NCBI GenBank assembly: GCA_038746835.1
Contig: JBCDKH010000001.1
Span: 1-64,000 of the forward strand
Direction: 5' to 3'
Length of the DNA: 64,000 bases
Origin: Planctomycetota bacterium
Lineage (GTDB): Bacteria > Planctomycetota > Phycisphaerae > Tepidisphaerales > Tepidisphaeraceae
The notes beneath the pieces were generated by a model. It was not told the origin of the DNA. It ran no database searches and was given only the letters and a program-made list of their open reading frames with translations. The translations under genes and the position numbers were made by a program. Positions within the stretch are counted from its first letter, which is position 1; the number at the start of each line of letters is the position of its first letter. Below are positions 56,791 through 62,978 of the stretch, one piece after another.

Positions 56791-56873
56791 GTTGCTAGCG
56801 ACTAGGGCCTAGGCCAGAGAGGGACGCATCCCTTTCCGACCTAGGCCCTAGCAGCTAATAGCTAATCGCTTCC
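56791..56873. repeat. CTAGGGCC palindrome, copy 2, between convergent genes
   Basis: TAGGGCCTAGGCC (56803-56815) and GACCTAGGCCCTA (56838-56850) pair with one mismatch. The loop sequence GGGACGCATCCCTTTCC is nearly the same as that of copy 1. It lies between the 3' ends of the L,D-transpeptidase gene and the FN3-like gene, six bases from the latter. Confidence 0.92.
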
Positions 56874-56878
56874 GCCAC

Positions 56879-57589
56879 TCACGCCGCGATGCGCATCGGG
56901 GAACGCTCCTCGTTCTCCGCTGGCAACGCACCGCCGCTGGCGAGCTTGACGCTGACCGGCTCGCTGGCCGGGCCGCTCTCGTCTTTGGCATTTTGCCAGA
57001 ACGCACTGACCCAGACGACCGTCTCGGTCTCGCTCGGCGGCATCGTCAGTGTGAACTTCGTCTTGGTCGTGCTCTGGGCAAACGTCCAGCCGTCCATGCC
57101 CATCGGAGCGATCGGACCGGTCGCGGTGAAGAGGATCGCCCCGGTGACATCCGCCGGCTTGCCACGCCCGCGGGCTTCGCGACGCAGCTCGCCGTAGATC
57201 GTCCGCCCGTCGACGCGCAGGTTCGTGAAGACGGGTGCTTCGCTGGGCGCGGGGATCGACTTCCGCTTGGTGGCGATCGGCCGAACACCAATGTCCTCGA
57301 GCTGCTTGTCGGTCAGGTCGGGGTTGCCGCGGAGGATGGAGACAACACGACCTGCGATCTTGCCGAAGTCTTCGAGCTTCTGATTGCGATCGGCGATGTT
57401 CGACTTGGTCCGCGTCAACGGCTGCTCCGCGAGCGTCGCGGCTGCTTGGAGATCGGTGTTGGCCTGCTCGACCTCGGCGATGAGGACATCTGAGGCGGCG
57501 TAGACGGGGTCTGCGATGCGAAGGGCCATGTTGGCGGCAAAGCTGAGCTTGCCCGCGATGGTGCTGGGCAAAATGGCGGAGTCAGGCAC
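56879..57589 (-). CDS. Protein with helical N-terminus and FN3-like domain, similar in layout to 38906-39595
   Basis: I chose GTG at 57589 because GGAAGGAA lies just upstream and the frame before it is repeat and leader. The 236 residues have an alpha-helical half with ASDVLIAEVEQANTDLQAAA and KIAGRVVSILRGNP. A linker rich in Lys and Pro and a beta half (TVVWVSAFWQNAKDESGPAS) follow. There is no signal peptide and no named family. It shares layout with the protein at 38906, also next to heptamer-type repeats. Confidence 0.7.
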   Translation of the reverse strand: MPDSAILPSTIAGKLSFAANMALRIADPVYAASDVLIAEVEQANTDLQAAATLAEQPLTRTKSNIADRNQKLEDFGKIAGRVVSILRGNPDLTDKQLEDIGVRPIATKRKSIPAPSEAPVFTNLRVDGRTIYGELRREARGRGKPADVTGAILFTATGPIAPMGMDGWTFAQSTTKTKFTLTMPPSETETVVWVSAFWQNAKDESGPASEPVSVKLASGGALPAENEERSPMRIAA

Positions 57590-58090
57590 GGCAAGGTTCC
57601 TTCCGGGGGAGGGTTGATGGTGGGCCGAGCCCGCATCCGTTGCGGCTCTTGCCAACCACATCGGGCCGGGGGCGATGCCGGTTAAGCCGACCACGAGATT
57701 TTCCACCGCCGCCCAAAAGACCGCTCCCTCAGACGAAGCCAGCCCCTCCGTCATCCCGAACGCAGCCGAGGGACCTCGCCTGATCCGACCACAACCACCT
57801 GCCCCGTGCGGCCCAGCACTTGGCGTCACACTCCGCGCCTTGTTAGTGTTCCCTGTGGTGGCGGAAGTGTCCCGCAATCTCGCGAACCGCACGATTGATC
57901 CGTGGACAAGCGCGATAATGCGGCCCGTGCGATTTCCCCGCAGCGCCAGCCGCTATCCCTTCGCCGTGCCCGCCACGGCGGGCCCGGACACCCCCACCAC
58001 CGGCTTCGAACAATTGCAGAGCATCTCCAAGCGAGCGACGAAGCTATTCTCCGGCCACGCCCAAAGGCGAGCCGTCGCGGGCCCGCCTCA
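57590..58090. other. Intergenic region at the left border of the AT-richer island
   Basis: This 501-base stretch has no supported gene. It holds a half copy of the dispersed repeat (copy G, 57748-57783) and a GC hairpin at 57962-57983. The sequence after 58090 is clearly less GC-rich, so the island edge may lie here. I found no clear direct repeat that could be an attachment site. Confidence 0.55.
57748..57783. repeat. Dispersed inverted repeat, half copy G
   Basis: Only the left arm is present: CCGTCATCCCGAACGCAGCC followed by GAGGGACCTCGCC. The right arm is missing, so this is a decayed or truncated copy. Confidence 0.85.
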
Positions 58091-58999
58091 TCAGAACGGC
58101 GACCTAACCGGAGTTGCGGGAAGTGGTTCGTACGACAACGTCCCAGCATCCGGGTCGCCCACGAAGATGCCGCCGCGGCTCTCAATCATTGGACGCCAAA
58201 CGGCGTAAATCTTAATGATGGCGTCGTTCCATTCAGATAAGGAGCGAACACGTACCTCGAACGGACTTACCAAGTCTCTGATCGTGCGGAGAAGATCATA
58301 CGACACTTTCTTCGCGTCTTTGAGCATGTCCCGCTTTCGCGCGTACTCAAAGACGAATGCCGAGACACCTTCCTCCGTGACGAGCGCACGCGCACCATCT
58401 TCCACTTCATCAACAGTTGGTTCAGACTTCCGTTTGCACTTGAAAATCCGACGCATCACTGGTGACCAGCCGAGAAGTACACCGCATCCGAAGTGGAACA
58501 CATCATGGAAGCGGTAACCATCCTGGATGTGAGAGTTATCGGTGAGCCGGTCACCAATAGAGCTACCATTGTATACGAGGTCAAGCTTGCCCGACACATC
58601 GCGTAGCTCGATCTGAAGATGACGCGGCAGCTGCTCGCTCGACGGATACGCGTGATCAAAGTTGAAGATGATACGACCGGCAGGTTCGGCAGCATCTTGA
58701 TCACCGTACAAGTCGTACAACTTCGCGAGATTTTCCTTCGCGATGTCCTCGATACTAAGATTGTTACGAGAAGCAATTGTTGCGACGTACCACATAATGT
58801 CGCCAAGCTCCTCAGAAACCTGATCTTGGAAAGGGAGGTACGATTTGCCTTCCCTAAGCCATTTCTTGTACTCGCTCAACAGTGAACCGGCTTCTCCCGC
58901 GAGACCAAGTAACGGAATCATGAGGTCACGCACAGGATCTCGGGACCGACGATCCGTCCGTGATGCTTGAGTTTGATACTCGTCAAGTGACATTGTCAT
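58091..58999 (-). CDS. MazG-like nucleotide pyrophosphohydrolase with extra C-terminal domain
   Basis: The start is ATG 58999 (or 58993), directly after the stop of the upstream gene. Of 302 residues, about 25-100 form an all-alpha NTP-pyrophosphohydrolase. IPLLGLAGEAGSLLSEYKKW carries the first metal Glu (36), though the second Glu of the usual ExxE is Ser 39. EELGDIMWYVATIA has Glu 63, Glu 64 and Asp 67. Such enzymes cut dNTP or NTP to NMP and PPi. The C-terminal 200 residues (GYRFHDVFHFGCGVLLGW; ALVTEEGVSAFVFEYA) are not MazG and I do not recognise them. It is the last gene of the island operon. Confidence 0.82.
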   Translation of the reverse strand: MTMSLDEYQTQASRTDRRSRDPVRDLMIPLLGLAGEAGSLLSEYKKWLREGKSYLPFQDQVSEELGDIMWYVATIASRNNLSIEDIAKENLAKLYDLYGDQDAAEPAGRIIFNFDHAYPSSEQLPRHLQIELRDVSGKLDLVYNGSSIGDRLTDNSHIQDGYRFHDVFHFGCGVLLGWSPVMRRIFKCKRKSEPTVDEVEDGARALVTEEGVSAFVFEYARKRDMLKDAKKVSYDLLRTIRDLVSPFEVRVRSLSEWNDAIIKIYAVWRPMIESRGGIFVGDPDAGTLSYEPLPATPVRSPF

Positions 59000-59000
59000 T

Positions 59001-59786
59001 TCAAATTTCCTTCCTGATCGAACTTGCAAGGCTCGCGAGCGACGCCTTCGAACTGTCGCCGAGTGTCGGTCTATTAACAAATACCTGTAACCGCGCGAAC
59101 TTAAGCCCGGCGCAATGAGCTAAAGCCAAGCCGAGATGGCAAAGGCCAAGGTAGTTACCGTAGGCTCTCTCAAAAACGTATTGGGTTGGGTAGAAAGCGG
59201 TGACATCCAACTCCCCATCGTCAGTAAGACCGATAGCGACCTGCTGTAAACACGGAAAGCCGCGTACAGCTTGACCAGTATGGTCCCTCAATGGATCCAA
59301 CACGGCAATCTGAGTCGCAGAGTGTCGTGGCCGTTTGCTTGAGCGAGTCAGAAGATGCACGATGTGTGCCAACTGATTAACTTCTGTTGTTGAATGCACA
59401 TCACGCTGCTCCCAAGCCATCATCCGGGAGAAATAAGTACCGTGTACGTTTCGCCGATCTAGCTTTTTCAGCCGCGGGAGAACCCTCTTCGTGCAGGTGC
59501 TGCCAAAGCTCGTCATATCAGGCCGACCCCGCCTCACCCACATTTTGTACGGAAATATCGTAAATGCCGTGGAGTCAACAGACACCGCATCCTGTTGAAA
59601 AAGCGCCTGCTCTAGCGCGGACCGAATTGCCGGTACTTCCTTCGCACTCGACTGTCCGTCTTGATCGATGGAAAGCAAGAGGGGCGGCGTAGAGCGCTTC
59701 GGCAAGTCGAGGAGCGAGATGAAGAGCTCTCCCCATGCGTGCGAGACGCTGTTGCGGCTAATTATAATCGGGTTACTTGCCATCAT
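59001..59786 (-). CDS. Thymidylate synthase-fold protein
   Basis: Of 261 residues, the second half follows thymidylate synthase: HGTYFSRMMAW, EVNQLAHIVHLLTRSSK, IAVLDPLRD, then GFPCLQQVAIG with Cys 179 in the place of the catalytic Cys. DDGELDVTAFYPTQYVFERA and GNYLGLCHLGLALAHCAGLK follow. The canonical R-S-x-D after the Cys strand and the C-terminal folate-binding end are not present, so the substrate may differ from dUMP. It overlaps the metalloprotease gene by 14 bases. A role in making or sensing a pyrimidine nucleotide is inferred from fold and neighbours. Confidence 0.7.
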   Translation of the reverse strand: MMASNPIIISRNSVSHAWGELFISLLDLPKRSTPPLLLSIDQDGQSSAKEVPAIRSALEQALFQQDAVSVDSTAFTIFPYKMWVRRGRPDMTSFGSTCTKRVLPRLKKLDRRNVHGTYFSRMMAWEQRDVHSTTEVNQLAHIVHLLTRSSKRPRHSATQIAVLDPLRDHTGQAVRGFPCLQQVAIGLTDDGELDVTAFYPTQYVFERAYGNYLGLCHLGLALAHCAGLKFARLQVFVNRPTLGDSSKASLASLASSIRKEI

Positions 59787-60642
59787 TCAGCGGCTCTTCA
59801 AGAAATCGGTTCTCATACGGGCCGACATAGTGTTTCCGAGCGGTACGGATCGAAAGGTAGACGCCATTATTTAGTCGCAACCGATGGGTCCCTACGATCT
59901 TTGCGACGCCCAAGGGAACCTGGCAACCGCTCAGCATCTCCAATGCAGTTTGGGCTTGCTCAGGATGCGCTCCGACAAATGCGACACGATCGCCGACTTC
60001 GAGGTCTAGCGTCGCGGCCGAGTAGGCCTCGTCCACTACAAGATCGATCTCAGTATTGCCGGTCTGAAGCTCGCTGCGGATGGACTTCGGCGACGACTTT
60101 TTAAGGGCGCGGTACTGTGCGTCGTTAAGGATTTTCAAGGCGAAGTGCGAGTGCGTCAGTAGAGTTGTGTAGCCTACGCCGAGTTCTGTCGCAGTAACAA
60201 GAACCTCGAGCGGTGACACAGCGGACGGTGTACAACCCCGGCGAGCGAAGGCAGCGAGCACTGCGGGCCGTGGCATCATCAAGAATGCTGCGAAGATATC
60301 GGCCTGATACTCTTCTTTGGTACGGTGTTGGGTGTCCTTTTCAATGAGAAATCGATCGGCAGTAGTCCCATGATTCAGCTGTTGATGCCCAAGCTCGTGA
60401 GCACATGTCATACGCAGGCGAAAGACCGGACGATGCTCGGTGCTCGGGACAAATATCCGGAGTCCTGGATCACGTACGAACATCCCCTCAAGAGATGGGG
60501 TATCTAGAAATCGTAGATCGACCCCAGTCATCTGAGCGATGTTAAAGGAGTTGACGGGTTGTGTTCGCTGTATTGCTAGGTGACGACGAAGCTCCATGGC
60601 AGTCCGCTGTGCCACCCACCCAAGAGCGCGGCGGTTGCTCAT
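59773..60642 (-). CDS. ImmA/IrrE family metallo-endopeptidase
   Basis: The 289-residue protein has the zinc motif in MTCAHELGHQQLNHG (H82, E83, H86). EEYQADIFAAFLMMPRP gives the downstream Glu-x-x-A-D helix of the ImmA/IrrE family. Residues 25-70 match the family N-terminal part. The C-terminal 100 residues (VVDEAYSAATLDLEVGDRVAF) are a separate small domain. These proteases cut XRE-type repressors to start expression, as ImmA does with ImmR. The XRE gene directly upstream overlaps it as ATGA, a typical pair. Confidence 0.92.
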   Translation of the reverse strand: MSNRRALGWVAQRTAMELRRHLAIQRTQPVNSFNIAQMTGVDLRFLDTPSLEGMFVRDPGLRIFVPSTEHRPVFRLRMTCAHELGHQQLNHGTTADRFLIEKDTQHRTKEEYQADIFAAFLMMPRPAVLAAFARRGCTPSAVSPLEVLVTATELGVGYTTLLTHSHFALKILNDAQYRALKKSSPKSIRSELQTGNTEIDLVVDEAYSAATLDLEVGDRVAFVGAHPEQAQTALEMLSGCQVPLGVAKIVGTHRLRLNNGVYLSIRTARKHYVGPYENRFLEEPLNDGK

Positions 60643-60989
60643 TCCTCCTCCCGGTCTGCACGCAAGACCTGGATAAGCCTCAGAATCGCGTCTAAATCTT
60701 TCTGCTGAAGCTTTCCAAGCTCTCTAGCGGCAAGGAGAATTCTCGGATCACGCTCGCCTTCGAGCGCATCGTCACCCTTAATAAGCCAGGACTCTTTGAC
60801 GCCATAAATGTCGGCAAGCCGCGACAGCTCCTCAGTTTTCACGTTCCTTTGCCCACTTTCGATCTGTGAGATTGTGGGCCGGTGAACGTCGATTTTCTTT
60901 GCCACCTGCCCCTGAGAGAGCCCAGCCTGTTCCCTCGCCCAACGGAGTCGCCGAGCCAGAGCTTGCTTGCCTGTCGTCTCGTCATTCAT
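60639..60989 (-). CDS. XRE-family transcriptional regulator
   Basis: I use the ATG at 60989, which overlaps the upstream stop (ATGA) and has GGAGGGAGT before it. The 116 residues are one helix-turn-helix (LRWAREQAGLSQGQVAKKID and VHRPTISQIESGQRN). A C-terminal helix pair rich in charged residues (DLDAILRLIQVLRADREEE) follows. It is the likely repressor of the operon, acting at the palindrome at 61293-61309 and removed by the metalloprotease encoded next. Confidence 0.92.
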   Translation of the reverse strand: MNDETTGKQALARRLRWAREQAGLSQGQVAKKIDVHRPTISQIESGQRNVKTEELSRLADIYGVKESWLIKGDDALEGERDPRILLAARELGKLQQKDLDAILRLIQVLRADREEE

Positions 60990-61276
60990 ACTCCCTCCGT
61001 CGCTGGAGCTACCCATTTCTGCGCGAAACGCACTAACTCTCCAAATTTCATGCCTCTCTTACCGTTGGGGTGTACAAGCGGATTGAAATCGTGGGGGACG
61101 TCGGATCCGAGCGCTTCAGAAATCTCAAGCGCCAAGTCGACGCCTTCGTCACTTGATGCCTCCGTCGTGTGTAGAAGATCCACGTCGTCGTCGAGATCGG
61201 GCACGGGGTGACCAGACATCTCCATGAAGTCGCAGATACAGGACTTCAGCCGACTGGACACCTCATCCTTCGTCAT
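60986..61276 (-). CDS. Small acyl-carrier-protein-like protein, first gene of island operon
   Basis: The 96 residues are acidic and helical. DLDDDVDLLHTTEASSDEGV followed by DLALEISEALGSDVP aligns with helix II of acyl carrier proteins: the second Ser of ASSD falls where the phosphopantetheine Ser of DSL stands, although the Asp is changed to Ser. GMKFGELVRFAQKWV fits the last helix. AAAGGATC lies before the ATG. If it is a carrier, the acyl group and partner enzymes are unknown. The family assignment rests on pattern only. Confidence 0.6.
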   Translation of the reverse strand: MTKDEVSSRLKSCICDFMEMSGHPVPDLDDDVDLLHTTEASSDEGVDLALEISEALGSDVPHDFNPLVHPNGKRGMKFGELVRFAQKWVAPATEGV

Positions 61277-61292
61277 TTGATCCTTTCAGGTC

Positions 61293-61329
61293 GGTAAGAT
61301 ATTCTTACCACCTTGATCGTGGTTGTCAA
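61293..61329 (-). promoter_or_regulatory. Island operon promoter with palindromic operator
   Basis: On the minus strand TTGACA (61329-61324) and AAGAAT (61306-61301) are separated by 17 bases. A perfect palindrome, GGTAAGA-TAT-TCTTACC (61293-61309), covers the -10 box and the start point. A second inverted repeat, ACCAC-N7-GTGGT, fills the spacer at 61307-61323. This placement is that of a repressor operator. The -35 box overlaps the DUF1643 stop codon. Confidence 0.75.
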
Positions 61330-61802
61330 ACCGCCAGCACAAGCGGTTCTGCCTTCTGCGGGAGATAGAGGGGGTGTCGAGGGTGACCGCGTTGCGTTGT
61401 GCCGAGACAATGAGGCTTGTGCAACAGCTCGAGGACGGTCTGATCCCGGTCGAGATAGGCTCCACGAGCTCCCCAAGCCGCGACAGTCAGCTTTGCCTCC
61501 GAAGATACTCGTCGAATCCACCGATCGTTCGCGGGGCCAACTGGGTCAAGCGAGCAGAGCAGAGCGGCTGGGTTCGTACTTCGGTAGGCGAAAAGATTGA
61601 CCAGGATCAGGCCGTCGAACCCCCATCGCTTTCCGAAACCGACGCATCGCCGCACGGTCGCGTCATCATGATGTGCGTCAGCAGTCGACGGATTCAGCCC
61701 AACGAACAGCACCGACGAATCTCCAGATCCCCAATGCCGTCTCAGCACGTAGCGGTATCTCTTGCAACGGGAAAGATTGGCCGACCGCGCTCTTACCGCC
61801 AT
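61326..61802 (-). CDS. DUF1643 family protein
   Basis: The 158-residue protein matches the DUF1643 pattern throughout: YRYVLRRHWG, VLFVGLNPSTAD, TVRRCVGFGKRWGFDGLILV, NLFAYRSTNPAAL and VAAWGARG. The family has no established activity and is common on plasmids and islands; the fold may relate to uracil-DNA-glycosylase-like or other base-handling enzymes, which I cannot confirm. It ends inside the -35 box of the island promoter, on the same strand, so it may be transcribed separately and read into the operon. Confidence 0.85.
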   Translation of the reverse strand: MAVRARSANLSRCKRYRYVLRRHWGSGDSSVLFVGLNPSTADAHHDDATVRRCVGFGKRWGFDGLILVNLFAYRSTNPAALLCSLDPVGPANDRWIRRVSSEAKLTVAAWGARGAYLDRDQTVLELLHKPHCLGTTQRGHPRHPLYLPQKAEPLVLAV

Positions 61803-62059
61803 CTCCGCTGAACTTCGCGGCTCTTGCTAATCGCGTCAAGTGTGGCCTGCTTGACACGCCCGGTGCCCGGTGTCGCTGCTCGGAGCGTAGTTCGGTCGGG
61901 GCGGGTGGTCGAAGGCACTACGCTGCGTCCAGTGGCACCGAAGTGGTGGGCCGAATCCACCCTACCAGGGTTTCGGGTCGTCGTCGGCGAACTGGGTGAG
62001 TGCGGCGGTTCCGCGGCAGCGAAGTCGGAGGCGTATGCAGCCCCGGGAGCAGTTGGGAC

Positions 62060-62311
62060 ACCGGTGTTCGGCGTCAATCCACCGGTGTCGACGTTCCAAG
62101 CACCGGTGTTTGGGTCTCATCTACCGGTATTTACGGTTCATCCACCGGTGTTTGGAACTCATCCTCCGGTGTTTGAACTTGGTTCACCGGTGTATCGAGT
62201 TCATCCACCGGTGTTTGCGGTTCATCCACCGGTGTTTGAAGTGTGAATACCGGTGTTTGGAATCGAAACACCGGTGTTTGAAGTTCAAACACCGGTGGTG
62301 GAGGGTCCGAT
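62060..62311. repeat. Tandem array of 12 units with exact 21-bp period and ACCGGT core
   Basis: ACCGGT begins at 62060, 62081, 62102, 62123, 62144, 62165 (TCCGGT), 62186, 62207, 62228, 62249, 62270 and 62291, each exactly 21 bases from the last. The unit is close to ACCGGTGTTTGAAGTTCATCC. The core is a six-base palindrome and is often CACCGGTG. Variation is outside the core. There are no spacers of CRISPR type. Two helical turns per unit would put every core on the same face of DNA. Confidence 0.97.
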
Positions 62312-62658
62312 TGTGTCGTTTGGGTATCGATCACGGGGGTATCGAGGTCCGGTCATGGCCGGCGGGCAACAGATGGCACGTCCGATTAGGTGGGGGCCGT
62401 CGGTTCGAGGTCGTTTCGGGGCGCACGGCGCGACGTCCTGGAATGTTCGGTCGCAGCGATCAGCATCGTCCGAGCGCTTCTTCTCGAACGGCGGTCGTGG
62501 AGGGCGATTCCGAGGCGTGGCGTCAAGTTCGTTTGGCAGCCTTGGGCGTCGTGGCAAGGCTCATGTGGGGGGTGGTGAACGACGATGGTGTGGGTGTGAG
62601 CTGGACCATGAACGAGCGTGTCGCGGTGGCGGTCGCGGCGACGCCGGCGGGGCAGAGA

Positions 62659-62748
62659 CAGTTGTTAGTTGCTAGGGCCTAGGGCTTAGGCCGGAGCGCG
62701 ACGCCTTCTCACCTCTCTGATCTAGGCCCTAGCAACTAGCGACTTCTG
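62659..62748. repeat. CTAGGGCC palindrome, copy 3
   Basis: AGTTGCTAGGGCCTAG (62667-62682) and CTAGGCCCTAGCAACT (62722-62737) are perfect 16-base complements with a 39-base centre. It follows the array region and stands before the helicase gene; no 3' gene end is recognised on its left side. Confidence 0.92.
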
Positions 62749-62978
62749 CCCAGGTTCCTACTCGCTCCGCTCCAGCCGCGACGTGACCGTCCGGCGGTCG
62801 AGTGCGAGGGCGGTGGCGGACGGGGTGGCAGGTGGCGGTGGCTGGTGGGTGGGGTGGAGAACGGTCGGGGAACTTTCATCGCCTGCGTCTGTTGCCGTGG
62901 TGGCATCGGTCCTACCCTGTCGATCCACCTCATCGGGCGGCACCGGCTGCCCTCGGATCGACGCCGACGTTGCTGCCC

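Larger units (their letters stand above)
61803..62978. other. Gene-poor region with 21-bp array and CTAGGGCC repeat, between island and helicase gene
   Basis: No reading frame here is convincing. One minus-strand frame (61793-62077, TTG start, proline-rich) overlaps the DUF1643 start by ten bases and could be a small gene, but it begins within the tandem array and has no ribosome site. Two plus-strand frames are open through the array simply because its period is a multiple of three. The region ends with a CTAGGGCC palindrome and the leader of the helicase gene. Confidence 0.55.

Noticed and set aside
58091-61802. A prophage or integrative element with integrase
   Set aside because: No integrase, recombinase, capsid or tail gene and no clear direct-repeat ends are visible; the XRE/ImmA pair alone is not proof of an ICE.
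61793-62077. Minus-strand frame overlapping the DUF1643 start
   Set aside because: It has a TTG start inside the array, low-complexity Pro/Thr composition and no ribosome site; the ten-base overlap is suggestive but not enough.
62060-62311. The 21-bp array as a CRISPR
   Set aside because: Period is only 21 bases with no unique spacers of 30 or more, no cas genes are near, and the units diverge everywhere outside the ACCGGT core.
61824-62682. Plus-strand reading frames encoding heptapeptide repeats (HPPVF or FIHRCL types)
   Set aside because: They are open because 21 is a multiple of three; two frames are open at once, codon use differs from the genome and there is no ribosome site.
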